Shown one piece after another: positions 36,905 through 45,340 of a stretch of DNA of 64,000 nucleotides. Position 1 is the stretch's first letter, and every line of letters begins with the position of its first letter. Under the pieces are notes generated by a model that saw only the letters and a list, made by a program, of their open reading frames with translations, did not search any database and was not told the origin of the DNA. Position numbers and translations under genes: made by a program. The stretch is from Spirosoma oryzae (GTDB lineage Bacteria > Bacteroidota > Bacteroidia > Cytophagales > Spirosomataceae), in the NCBI RefSeq assembly GCF_003002825.1, contig NZ_PVTE01000005.1, forward strand, positions 1 through 64,000, read 5' to 3'.

Positions 36905-38026
36905 TTACAACGTCCCCCGGAGTGCCTGTTCGCGTTCGATGGCTTCGAAGAGTGCTTTGAAATTTCCCTTCCCGAACGAGCGGGCTCCTTTCCGCTGAAT
37001 AATCTCGAAAAACAAGGTCGGGCGGGGACAGACCGGACGGGTGAAGATTTGCAGCAGATACCCTTCCTCGTCGCGGTCGACCAGTACGCCCAGCGAACGC
37101 AGGGTCGTGATTTCCTCGTCGATCTGACCGATGCGATCTGTCAGGGTATCGTAATACGCCGGTGGTACGGTCAGGAATTCGACACCCCGATCGCGTAGGG
37201 CCATCACCGTTTCCACGATGTTGTCGGTCGCGACGGCAATGTGCTGCACGCCGGGCCCGCCGTAGAAGTCGAGGTATTCTTCGATCTGCGATTTTTTCTT
37301 GCCCTCAGCTGGTTCGTTGATCGGAAATTTCACGCGCCCGTTACCGTTGCTCATGACTTTGCTCATCAGTGCCGTGTACTCGGTCGAAATGTCTTTGTCA
37401 TCGAACGAGACCAGTTGCTGAAAACCCATAACGTCGCGGTAGAAGTCCATCCACGGGTTCATTTCGTTCCAGCCAACATTACCGACCATATGGTCGACGT
37501 AGTTCAGGCCGGTATCGGCGGGTTTATAGACCGGATTCCACGGCTTATAACCGGGGAGGAAGACACCCGAATAATCATTCCGCTCCACAAATACGTGTAC
37601 AGTGTCGCCATAGGTATGAATACCCGACCGCCAGACGTAACCGCTGTCGTCGGCTTCGCGAACGGGCTCCATGAATGGTTTCGCCCCCCGACGGGTTGTT
37701 TCGTCAAACGCCCGCCGGGCATCATCAACCCACAGGGCCACCACCCGAACGCCGTCGCCGTGCTGATCGAGGTGTTGCCCAATCGCGGAGCCACCATGCA
37801 GCGGGGATGTCAGCACCAGCCGAATCTTACCCTGTACGACAACGTACGATTCCCGATCCCGCAAACCGGTTTCCAGGCCAGCGTGGGCCAGCGGCTGGAA
37901 GCCAAAGGCCGTCTGGAAATAGTGTGCCGACTGCCGGGCGTTACCCACATATAATTCGAGGTAATCGGTGCCGTTCAGCGGCAGAAAATCAGTGGTCTCA
38001 GTTTGATACCGTTCAAGCGTTTCCAT
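36905..38026 (-). CDS. hppD: 4-hydroxyphenylpyruvate dioxygenase
   Basis: 373 residues. It converts 4-hydroxyphenylpyruvate to homogentisate with O2 and Fe(II). Two vicinal-oxygen-chelate domains are present; the iron ligands are the histidines of NYVDHMVGNV (near 178) and GVQHIAVATD (near 257) and the glutamate of LFFEIIQRKGARSFGKGNF, seen as FFEIIQRKG near 340. The C-terminal gating helix (FKALFEAIE) is intact. It is in line with hmgA upstream and phenylalanine hydroxylase downstream. Very secure. Confidence 0.97.
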   Translation of the reverse strand: METLERYQTETTDFLPLNGTDYLELYVGNARQSAHYFQTAFGFQPLAHAGLETGLRDRESYVVVQGKIRLVLTSPLHGGSAIGQHLDQHGDGVRVVALWVDDARRAFDETTRRGAKPFMEPVREADDSGYVWRSGIHTYGDTVHVFVERNDYSGVFLPGYKPWNPVYKPADTGLNYVDHMVGNVGWNEMNPWMDFYRDVMGFQQLVSFDDKDISTEYTALMSKVMSNGNGRVKFPINEPAEGKKKSQIEEYLDFYGGPGVQHIAVATDNIVETVMALRDRGVEFLTVPPAYYDTLTDRIGQIDEEITTLRSLGVLVDRDEEGYLLQIFTRPVCPRPTLFFEIIQRKGARSFGKGNFKALFEAIEREQALRGTL

Positions 38027-38063
38027 GTTTGTTGCTGTTTTGTAAGCAATTGGAGATGGCCTG

Positions 38064-38167
38064 TGTAGCCTGGACCTCCACGTCCGGGTGGACGCGATAG
38101 CGGCCTAAAAAGCTGCCGCCTTACGTAGTTGGCCTGACGGCCACCCGGACGTGGACGTCCAGGCTAC
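38064..38167. repeat. Inverted-repeat element, family B copy 2
   Basis: Arms of 27-28 bp (38064-38091 and 38141-38167) are inverted copies with about one mismatch. The core 15-mer GTTGGCCTGACGGCC (38128-38142) is identical to that in the element at 2891-2989 and has the same position relative to the right arm. It lies between hmgA and hppD, in the hppD leader. Confidence 0.78.
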
Positions 38168-38177
38168 TTCCAGTCTA

Positions 38178-39353
38178 CTAGTACACATCCAGCCACGATT
38201 GGTAATACACGCCATCGTCCAGTTTCAGGGCCTGTTCCGTCAGCATGAGCGGGCGGAACGTATCGACCATGACCGCATATTCAACGGTTTCTTTCTTGCC
38301 GATGCTGCGCTCCATCGCGCCGGGGGCCGGTCCGTGTGGGATGCCGCCCGGATGCAGCGTAATATGGCCCGGCTTGATGTCGTTGCGACTCATAAAATCA
38401 CCGTCGACGTAGTAGATAACCTCGTCGGAGTCGATGTTCGAGTGGTTGTACGGGGCCGGGATGGCTAGCGGATGATAATCGAACAGCCGGGGGACAAACG
38501 AACAGACGACAAACGATTCGGTCTGAAACGTCTGGTGGACCGGTGGTGGCTGATGCACGCGCCCCGTTATCGGCTCGAAGTCCTGAATATTGAATACGTA
38601 CGGGTAATTGTAACCATCCCAGCCCACCACGTCGAACGGGTGGCTGGCATAGACCAGCGAATGAAGCGCTCCCTGCTTCTTAATCTTGATCAGGAAATCG
38701 CCCGTTTCGTCGTGCGTTTCCAGGTCCTGTGGTCGGCGAAGGTCGCGCTCACAGAAAGGCGACTGTTCCAGCAGTTGCCCGAAGTGATTGCGATACCGTT
38801 TGGGCGTGTAAATCGGCGCGTGTGACTCGACATACAGCAACCGGTTCTCGTCGCCTGGAGCCGGGGTATCAAACTCGATCTGGTAAATTACTCCACGGGG
38901 AATGACGAGGTAGTCGCCGTAGCCAAACGGTAGCGTCCCGAATAGTGTACGCAGGCGTCCTGTACCCCGGTGAACAAACAGCAGTTCGTCGGCGTCGGCA
39001 TTCTTGTAGAAGTAGTCGGCCATCGACTGACGCGGAGACGCCAGTCCAACGATCAGATCATTGTTGACAAGTAAAGGCGTGCGGCTATCGAGAAAATCAT
39101 CGGCGGGTGGTACCTGAAATCCGAGCAGCTTGCGCGACAGCATGTTTTTGTCGACAGCGACGCGGGGAGTCATGTCAACGCTTTCCAGCACGTGCCGGAC
39201 CATCGTTGGTCGATGTACGTGGTACAGCAACGACGACATCCCGTCGAAGCCGATAGTGCCGAACAACTGCTCGTAATACAGCCCCCCACCCGGTTTGGCA
39301 AACTGCGTGTGGCGTTTGTGCGGTAGCTGACCTAACGTGTGGTAGAATGGCAT
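38178..39353 (-). CDS. hmgA: Homogentisate 1,2-dioxygenase
   Basis: 391 residues. It opens the ring of homogentisate to maleylacetoacetate using Fe(II) and O2. The cupin-type C-terminal domain holds the active-site motif region HPGGIPHGPAPGAMERSIG, seen as HPGGIPHGP near 333-341 with metal-ligand histidines, and E near 347. The sequence is of the shorter bacterial type common in Bacteroidota. It is the first gene of the minus-strand cluster, with a MarR-type palindrome and a leader hairpin upstream. Confidence 0.95.
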   Translation of the reverse strand: MPFYHTLGQLPHKRHTQFAKPGGGLYYEQLFGTIGFDGMSSLLYHVHRPTMVRHVLESVDMTPRVAVDKNMLSRKLLGFQVPPADDFLDSRTPLLVNNDLIVGLASPRQSMADYFYKNADADELLFVHRGTGRLRTLFGTLPFGYGDYLVIPRGVIYQIEFDTPAPGDENRLLYVESHAPIYTPKRYRNHFGQLLEQSPFCERDLRRPQDLETHDETGDFLIKIKKQGALHSLVYASHPFDVVGWDGYNYPYVFNIQDFEPITGRVHQPPPVHQTFQTESFVVCSFVPRLFDYHPLAIPAPYNHSNIDSDEVIYYVDGDFMSRNDIKPGHITLHPGGIPHGPAPGAMERSIGKKETVEYAVMVDTFRPLMLTEQALKLDDGVYYQSWLDVY

Positions 39354-39361
39354 ACGCTATG

Positions 39362-39397
39362 CCGCAGCGCCGGAGCCGGTGAGACCCGGCGCTGCGG
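39362..39397 (-). other. GC-rich hairpin in the hmgA leader
   Basis: A perfect 12-bp stem (39362-39373 with 39386-39397) ends 9 bp before the hmgA start codon. On the minus strand it could hide or expose the translation start; on the plus strand it is followed by a T run, so it could also stop transcription coming from the left. Confidence 0.55.
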
Positions 39398-39417
39398 ACT
39401 TTTTGTTGATGAAGTGT

Positions 39418-39435
39418 TAGTTGCTTTAGCAACTA
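39418..39435. promoter_or_regulatory. Candidate MarR-family operator upstream of hmgA
   Basis: An 18-bp palindrome of form TAGTTGC-TTTA-GCAACTA (7-bp arms, perfect). Arms with GTTGC/GCAAC are common in MarR-family operators. It lies just downstream of a plausible minus-strand -7 box (39448-39455), where a bound repressor would block transcription of hmgA and the genes after it. The MarR gene within the same cluster is the obvious partner (inference). Confidence 0.6.
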
Positions 39436-39611
39436 TTGTTTTGCCTACAATTATAAGAACAACAGCTGTAAATAGAATATTGTTGAGAAAATTTTTTTAT
39501 AATCGATGTTAAGTAAGTATCAACTGTGGTATGGCTAGTCTTTACCGGATGGTAAGCTACCCGGTAAGTGGGTATTTTGCGTATGAATAAATGGACGCTA
39601 CCGTTTTTGGC

Positions 39612-39619
39612 TACTTTTG
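39612..39619 (+). promoter_or_regulatory. TAnnTTTG -7 box upstream of the nucleotidyltransferase gene
   Basis: TACTTTTG matches the Bacteroidota -7 consensus and lies 47 bp before the start codon. No clear -33 partner. Confidence 0.45.
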
Positions 39620-39666
39620 GGTGGCTGAACACATCTGTGTAGCGCAGCCCAACCAACTACATTCCT

Positions 39667-40578
39667 ATGAAACCAACACTTCTCCTGCTGGCAGCCGGCA
39701 TGGGTAGCCGATACGGGGGTATTAAGCAACTCGATCAGTTCGGGCCTAACGGCGAGACCATCATGGATTACTCGCTGTTCGACGCCATCCGGGCAGGCTT
39801 TGGCAAAGTCGTTTTCATTATTCGCGAAGAGCTGAAAGCTGATTTCGAAGAAATTTTCGGTGCGAAACTGGCCGGGAAAATCGAAGTCGACTACGCGATA
39901 CAGGCGCTCAATTCATACGTACCAGCCGATATGGGTTCGGTTGAGCGGACAAAGCCGTGGGGAACGGGTCATGCCATGCTTTGTGCGTGGGAACAGACAC
40001 AAACGCCGTTTGCCGTTATCAATGCCGATGACTTTTACGGGCCTGAGTCGTTTCGGGTGCTGGGCGAATTTCTGCAAAACGACCCCAGCCCGGGCCTGCA
40101 CGCGATGGTCGGCTACGAGGTGAAAAATACGCTGTCGGAGTTCGGTTCAGTATCACGCGGGGTGTGTACCGTCGATGAGCAGGAAAACCTGACGTCGGTT
40201 GTGGAGCGCACCAAGATTTACCGGAAAGAAGCCGGACTGACAGGCAGTATAATTGGGTTCGAAGAGGGCGACGTGTTTGAGCCGCTCGATCCCGAAACGC
40301 CGGTGTCGATGAATTTCTGGGGCTTCAAACCCGAGGTGTTCCCGCTGTTGAAAGAGCAGTTTGAAGACTACGCCCGTGCCAATTTCGATAAGCCCAAAGC
40401 GGAGTTCTACATACCGTCGGTCATGGAAAAACTGATTCAGCGCGGACAAGGGCGGTGCCGCGTGTTCCGGAGTCAGTCGGAGTGGTTTGGTGTGACCTAT
40501 CCCGACGATAAACCTACCGTTCAGGCGTCGCTACGTCGACTGCACGAACAGGGTGTGTACCCGGAAAAACTGTGGTAA
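39667..40578 (+). CDS. Sugar-phosphate nucleotidyltransferase family protein
   Basis: 303 residues with the nucleotidyltransferase signature LLAAGMGSRYGGIKQL near 6-21 (G-x-G-x-R for nucleotide phosphate binding) and the metal-binding aspartate in INADDFYG near 120. Such enzymes make NDP-sugars from sugar-1-phosphates. It resembles an undefined group of NDP-sugar pyrophosphorylases rather than RfbA or GalU, so the sugar is unknown. Monocistronic with its own promoter box and a strong terminator. Confidence 0.83.
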   Translation: MKPTLLLLAAGMGSRYGGIKQLDQFGPNGETIMDYSLFDAIRAGFGKVVFIIREELKADFEEIFGAKLAGKIEVDYAIQALNSYVPADMGSVERTKPWGTGHAMLCAWEQTQTPFAVINADDFYGPESFRVLGEFLQNDPSPGLHAMVGYEVKNTLSEFGSVSRGVCTVDEQENLTSVVERTKIYRKEAGLTGSIIGFEEGDVFEPLDPETPVSMNFWGFKPEVFPLLKEQFEDYARANFDKPKAEFYIPSVMEKLIQRGQGRCRVFRSQSEWFGVTYPDDKPTVQASLRRLHEQGVYPEKLW

Positions 40579-40597
40579 CAACGTAATTCACGCATGA

Positions 40598-40633
40598 AAA
40601 AGGGGACGCCGACTCATCAGCGTCCCCTTTTTC
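40598..40633 (+). terminator. Strong bidirectional intrinsic terminator
   Basis: A hairpin with AAAAAGGGGACGC and GCGTCCCCTTTTT arms around a 10-base loop lies 20 bp after the nucleotidyltransferase stop. A and T runs on either side mean it can work in both directions. Confidence 0.9.
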
Positions 40634-40663
40634 ATGGTGTAGTCTCAAGCAGCAGGCTAATGC

Positions 40664-40751
40664 TTTTTGTCATCCCGAGCCTGCGAGGGATCTTCTGAAG
40701 CAGTCATTTGTCCATCTCCGAAGATCCCTCGCAGGCTCGGGATGACAAAAA
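40664..40751. repeat. Perfect 32-bp inverted repeat (GTCATCCCGAGC type)
   Basis: Arms 40664-40695 and 40720-40751 are perfect inverse copies around a 24-base loop, beginning TTTTTGTCATCCCGAGC. It lies between convergent genes, next to a separate terminator, so a terminating role is redundant. Arm perfection suggests recent origin or upkeep. Confidence 0.85.
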
Positions 40752-40772
40752 ACTACCTGTGACTTACACTAC

Positions 40773-41345
40773 CTAGCTATTGCGGTCCGGGAATTTGTCG
40801 ACAATCTCCTGTACCTGCTTGGTAAGCCTGTTGGAGATATTCGCCGGGTTGTTAATCGCGTCCTCAATCGAGCCGCGCCATACCAGCTTTTTCGTATCAG
40901 CATCGACCATGTCTACGACCACCGTTCCCGATTTGTACTGCTCCTGATACTGTTGCTGACCACCCCAGCCCCAGTATCCCGGTCCCCAGCCGCCCCAGCC
41001 CCAGCGACCCCAGCCCATGTACGGACCGTAGAAGGCTGAGTTGGGCGATGTGACCGTGCGGGTCTTGTCTTCCACGAAAAAGTGGTACCCAATCAGCAAA
41101 TCCGGATTTTTGTCGTTTTCCTTCAGGCCTTTTCCTTTCATGACCTGCCCAACCGTGTTCTCCACATTGTCGGTAGCGATCTGATTGTAATACAATGGAT
41201 TCTGACCCGCTTTTATGTCCGAATCCATCCAGGTGAATGTTCGGTACTTGCTATAGTCGATTTTGTTGTTGTAGTCGACGGCTACCCGTGGTGCGCAGGC
41301 GTAGAGCAGCGGAAACAGGGCCATCAAAAGCATCAAGCGTTTCAT
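40773..41345 (-). CDS. DUF4136 family lipoprotein
   Basis: 190 residues with a lipoprotein signal (lipobox LYAC, cysteine near 17). The YSKYRTFTWMD motif near 31-41 and the C-terminal VDMVDADTKKLVWRG motif are typical of DUF4136 proteins, which are of unknown function. A Trp/Gly-rich insert (about 108-128, repeats of GWG and GYWGWGG) sits in the middle. It is probably attached to the outer membrane on the periplasmic side. Confidence 0.85.
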   Translation of the reverse strand: MKRLMLLMALFPLLYACAPRVAVDYNNKIDYSKYRTFTWMDSDIKAGQNPLYYNQIATDNVENTVGQVMKGKGLKENDKNPDLLIGYHFFVEDKTRTVTSPNSAFYGPYMGWGRWGWGGWGPGYWGWGGQQQYQEQYKSGTVVVDMVDADTKKLVWRGSIEDAINNPANISNRLTKQVQEIVDKFPDRNS

Positions 41346-41420
41346 ACCGTAGTTGTTGTTAGTTGTGGCTATAAAACGCGTTGTACGAGCAAAGGTTTGC
41401 GCCGATACAGACCTAACTGG

Positions 41421-43091
41421 TTACAACGATGGATGCTGCTTATGCCACCGTGTCGCCTGTTGGTAAGCCCCCGCGACCGCAAGCACATCGCCCTCCGCGA
41501 ATAACTGCCCCATGAACGTAATGCTCGACGGGGTTTGCTGCGCGTTAAAGCCATTCGGAACGACGACGCAGGGGTGACCCGTCAGGTTGGTCAGTGTCAG
41601 GTTACCGCCGGCGTAGGTCGGGCTGATGTACACGGTCAGGCGCTCTTTTTTCAGCAAAGCAGCCATGTCGTTGATGAGTCGGGTGCGGGCGCGGTTTGCC
41701 TGTACGTATTCGACGGCCGGTACGAAGCGCGACGAGCGAAATTCGTTGGGCCAGGCATTCTTAACCTGCCGGACCATCTCGTCGTCGCGCCCGGAGCGGG
41801 TTAGTTCATCGAAGGCGGCAGCCGCTTCAACACCCAGAATAAAACCGATTCGGCTGGGTGAAATCGTCGTCGGCAAGTCGATGGGTACCAGTTCCGCACC
41901 AAGCGAGCGCAGGGTTTGCAACGTCAGCGAGTCGTTGCTGCGGGTGGGGTAGTTGCTCTCGAACGCTTTCTTTACGTAGCCAATGCGCATGCCTTTGAGC
42001 GAAGCCGTCGGCGTATAACGAAATGGCGCGGCCATCACGGTTGGGTCCAGTCCGTCGGGCCCCTGAATGGCGTTGAAGACCAGTGCGCAATCGTTGACCG
42101 ACCGGGTGATTGGTCCGATTTTATCCATGCTCCAGCTCAACGCCATAGCCCCGTGTCGACTTACCCGCCCGAATGTCGGGCGCAGACCCGTCGTGCCGCA
42201 AACGGTGGATGGCGACACGATAGACCCCAGTGTTTCGGTACCGATGGCGAAGGGCAACAATCCCGCCGAGACGGCCGACGCCGAACCTGCCGATGAGCCA
42301 CTGGAACCTGTTTCGGGCTTCCACGGGTTGCGGGTCATACCACCAAACCAGACGTCGCCCCAGGCCAGTTCACCAACCGACATTTTGGCGCACAGTACGG
42401 CCCCGGCTGCTTCCAGCCTGCGGATTACCGTTGCGTCGTCGGTCAGCGTCTGATTTTTGTAGGGTACCGAACCCCAGGTCGTCTTGTAGCCCCGTTTGGT
42501 AAGCAGGTCTTTAGCGCCGTACGGAATGCCGTGCAATGGCCCCCGGTACTTGCCGGCTTTCAACTCCGCGTCGGCTTGTCGGGCCTGCTGCATGGCCAGG
42601 GAGTCGGTAAACGTGATGACGCAGTGCAGCGTGGTGTTGTGCTGATGCAGGCGGTCGAGAAAGAAATGGGTCAGCTCAACCGAACTGATCTGCCGGGTTC
42701 GAAGCAGCTCGCCCAACTGCGCGACGGTGTAAAACGCAAGATCATTCGACCGGGCCGGACGCTTAAGCCCCGTTGACGCCACCGCAGGCAGCACAGAGGA
42801 ACCCGTAGGTAATTTGAACCCAGTGGGTAGTGGGTTGAAATACAGGGCCGGTGCTACGTCATTGGGCAGGTCGACTTTGCGCAGGGCTTCATAGTCGGGA
42901 CGAAACTCGTTCAGGTTGTCGAGCATGGAATCGCGCTCGGCAGTGGTGAACGATAGCCCAAACACGCGCGATGCCACATCGGCCATATCGCTGGTAATCG
43001 GTTTCTTCGGATCGTCGGGTGCCATAATGAACGCACCCAACAGGAAACTGCCCGCACAGGCCAGTAGCAGACGTGTAGTCGTTTTTTGCAT
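41421..43091 (-). CDS. Exported amidase family protein
   Basis: 556 residues. The N-terminal hydrophobic segment (about 8-24) looks like a signal peptide or anchor. The amidase signature Ser-Ser-Lys triad is visible: lysine in YGAKDLL near 198, serines in GSSGSSAGSASAVSAG near 273 and GTETLGSIVSPS near 295. These enzymes hydrolyse amide bonds of varied substrates; the exported location suggests use of external amides or peptides. It is of the AtzE/GatA-like fold but without any Gat partner genes. Substrate unknown. Confidence 0.88.
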   Translation of the reverse strand: MQKTTTRLLLACAGSFLLGAFIMAPDDPKKPITSDMADVASRVFGLSFTTAERDSMLDNLNEFRPDYEALRKVDLPNDVAPALYFNPLPTGFKLPTGSSVLPAVASTGLKRPARSNDLAFYTVAQLGELLRTRQISSVELTHFFLDRLHQHNTTLHCVITFTDSLAMQQARQADAELKAGKYRGPLHGIPYGAKDLLTKRGYKTTWGSVPYKNQTLTDDATVIRRLEAAGAVLCAKMSVGELAWGDVWFGGMTRNPWKPETGSSGSSAGSASAVSAGLLPFAIGTETLGSIVSPSTVCGTTGLRPTFGRVSRHGAMALSWSMDKIGPITRSVNDCALVFNAIQGPDGLDPTVMAAPFRYTPTASLKGMRIGYVKKAFESNYPTRSNDSLTLQTLRSLGAELVPIDLPTTISPSRIGFILGVEAAAAFDELTRSGRDDEMVRQVKNAWPNEFRSSRFVPAVEYVQANRARTRLINDMAALLKKERLTVYISPTYAGGNLTLTNLTGHPCVVVPNGFNAQQTPSSITFMGQLFAEGDVLAVAGAYQQATRWHKQHPSL

Positions 43092-43194
43092 AGGATCGAT
43101 GAACGTGTAAGCCGATAAAAATACGCGACAAATGCGATTCTACACGATCGATTTCAGGCCGACTGCCCGTTTTGGCTAACGGAATGCCCCCGCT

Positions 43195-43800
43195 TTACCC
43201 CTCCGACTGTACACGCGCCAGAAATTGCTGATGCAGTGACCAGATTTGCGGCAGCAGCAGTTGCGATTCGTCGTTGAGCAGTATGTGATCGGCGAATTGA
43301 CGGCGCTGCTCATCGCTGATCTGATTGGCGATGATACGCTGAATATCGTCGACCGACCGATGCGGATCGCGCTGCCGAATACGCTCGATACGCAGGGCCA
43401 GCGGTGACTCGACAACGACGACCTGATCGATGCCGACTTCCGGGCTGGCAGCTTTCATCAGCGCGGCTTCCTTGATCACATACGGCGTATGCGTTTGCTG
43501 CGCTACCCAGTCGGCTGTGTCGGCCCAGACGCGCGGATGAATAACGGCGTTGAGCCGTTGCAGCAGGTCGGGATTCGAAAACACCTGACTGGCAACCCAA
43601 CTCCGGTTGTAGCGACCCAGCGTGTCGTAGGCCATTGTGCCCAGCACCCGCATGATGTCGGCTTTCAGAATGGGGTCGTTTTCGGTAAGCCACTTGGCAC
43701 GATCGTCGGCCATGTACACCGGTATGCCCAGTGAGGCAAACACCCGGCAAACCAGACTCTTTCCCGACCCGATTCCCCCCGTAACCCCTATGCGCAGCAT
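43195..43800 (-). CDS. coaE: Dephospho-CoA kinase
   Basis: About 201 residues from the ATG at 43800 (MLRIGVTGGIGSGKS; an ATG at 43809 is also possible). It phosphorylates dephospho-CoA in the last step of coenzyme A synthesis. The P-loop GGIGSGKS lies at 8-15; DDRAKWLTE near 33 and IHPRVW near 83 match the family. In many Bacteroidota this gene lies directly after ybbR in the nusB-yajC-ybbR cluster; here it is about 5 kb away with other genes between. Confidence 0.95.
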   Translation of the reverse strand: MLRIGVTGGIGSGKSLVCRVFASLGIPVYMADDRAKWLTENDPILKADIMRVLGTMAYDTLGRYNRSWVASQVFSNPDLLQRLNAVIHPRVWADTADWVAQQTHTPYVIKEAALMKAASPEVGIDQVVVVESPLALRIERIRQRDPHRSVDDIQRIIANQISDEQRRQFADHILLNDESQLLLPQIWSLHQQFLARVQSEG

Positions 43801-43912
43801 TGCTTTCATCTGTAACGTGCTGTCAGTCAACATCGCTTCTGGCATCGACTGACTGACTATGTTAGACCAGTAAAACTAGCGTTTTATCGAATGGTATTTG
43901 GGTAAACGTTCG

Positions 43913-45340
43913 TTAGCGCGTTAGGTCAACCAACAGGGTTTTTGTCCGCTCTTCGCTTGGCCTTGGGCCATCAGTTGCGTAAATGCGATTATTTTTGCTA
44001 ATGACTATGTATGCAGGGATGGTTCCTTTGGTGAGTGACTCAGCAAGTTTACTGTCAGGGTCCAGTCGGTAATGCTGCGCAGCGGCTATCGGCATTTTTA
44101 AGGCTTTCAAGGCCGCTAGCCATTTGGAACGGTCGCTGTCAATTGAGATATACACAAATTTGACCGATTTGCCTTTGAGCTGATTAGACAGGCGAATTGA
44201 ATTTGGCATCTCCTGTCGGCAGGGAACACACCAGCTTGCCCACATATCCAGATAAACTACGTTTGCTTTATTCGCTGCTAAGATCTGCTTCCAGGTTATT
44301 TTCTCGCCAGTTGCCGTTTCTAATTGCTGATTGACAAGCTTGGCAGTAGTGACCAACTCATTTCGCTCCCGTTCCTTGCTGGCGATGGTAGCCTCCAGAT
44401 TTTTTACGTAGGCTTTATCCTGTATATCCTCACTATACTGGTTGAGCAAACTGCTTTTTTCGATCGATGCACCGGTCTCTCTGAGATATAGTTTCACGAT
44501 TGAGAAAAGGGCAAAATCTCTGTGTTTTCCGGTTAGTTGTTGACGTGCTGTTTTATAGTAGCCTTCCTGATTATTTGGTTGCTTACTTTGAAAAGATAAG
44601 TAGTGCACATAGCTGTTTAAGCAGTATCGGTACGCCAACGAACTACCTGTCAATAAGTCGTCATGGGTAAAAAAAGATTTATATCGGCTAAGTGTGTCTA
44701 AATACCATGTGGGTAAGTCATTGACAGTGAATCCGTTCGTGTGAGGTTTAACGAAGGGCAGTAGCAGGGCCTGGATGTAGGCACTCTGGATCTCAGTGGC
44801 TGCCTGCTGATGAAATTTTGCTGATAATTGAGCCACATCGCGTAGACTATCAGCGATAGCCAAGCGCCGATCCCTGAGCCGCTTGAATTCATCAATCAAG
44901 AGATCGAATTTTAGCTTCGGTGTCCAGTCAATCGACCAGAAATCAGGTATTGCCATACTGACCTGTTGCTTTTCCAGGAAGGGGTAGAAGTTTAATTCCT
45001 GGCCCATTCCTCCGATGATACGCCCTTGAAGAGGCTCAATAGTTAAGGTATCATTAGGCTTTATCAGCACGGGTAATTGATCATCATTACCCGAGAATCG
45101 AATCAGCACGGGTTTATCAAGTGGTAAAACGATAGTATGCTTGCTTTTTGTCTTGTCGCTAAGATTAAAGGAAGTATCGCGTTGATCCAGGAAGTCGTCT
45201 TGATAGTATAGAAAATAGGGCGTAGTGCCCGTATAGTGAATAACGGCAGGGCTGCTTGCGCTTTGCGCGATCAGGAAATGGGAGAGCAACGTGGTTAAGC
45301 TTACCAACAATGCCTGCGTAAACAGTATACTACGTTTCAT
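43913..45340 (-). CDS. TlpA-like exported thioredoxin-fold protein
   Basis: 475 residues with signal peptide (about 1-25). The first two thirds form a helical/beta domain of the kind seen ahead of Bacteroidota TlpA proteins. The thioredoxin domain (about 335-475) carries WASWCVPCRQEMPN with the CVPC redox pair near 372-375. It should reduce or exchange disulfides in the periplasm, or act in nutrient or haem maturation contexts. The cis-proline is in GTIPAYIV near 445. Alone in the minus direction; no partner is obvious. Confidence 0.85.
   Translation of the reverse strand: MKRSILFTQALLVSLTTLLSHFLIAQSASSPAVIHYTGTTPYFLYYQDDFLDQRDTSFNLSDKTKSKHTIVLPLDKPVLIRFSGNDDQLPVLIKPNDTLTIEPLQGRIIGGMGQELNFYPFLEKQQVSMAIPDFWSIDWTPKLKFDLLIDEFKRLRDRRLAIADSLRDVAQLSAKFHQQAATEIQSAYIQALLLPFVKPHTNGFTVNDLPTWYLDTLSRYKSFFTHDDLLTGSSLAYRYCLNSYVHYLSFQSKQPNNQEGYYKTARQQLTGKHRDFALFSIVKLYLRETGASIEKSSLLNQYSEDIQDKAYVKNLEATIASKERERNELVTTAKLVNQQLETATGEKITWKQILAANKANVVYLDMWASWCVPCRQEMPNSIRLSNQLKGKSVKFVYISIDSDRSKWLAALKALKMPIAAAQHYRLDPDSKLAESLTKGTIPAYIVISKNNRIYATDGPRPSEERTKTLLVDLTR

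Larger units (their letters stand above)
39354..39666. promoter_or_regulatory. Divergent regulatory region between hmgA and the nucleotidyltransferase
   Basis: 313 bp. On the hmgA side it holds a leader hairpin (39362-39397), a MarR-type palindrome (39418-39435) and a minus-strand TATAATTG box (39448-39455). On the other side it holds TACTTTTG (39612-39619). No coding sequence is supported. Confidence 0.6.

Noticed and set aside
38032-38049. TTGCT...AGCAA half-sites upstream of hppD as a second MarR site
   Set aside because: Spacing between half-sites is 8 to 10 bp, not the 4 bp seen upstream of hmgA, and the arms are short.
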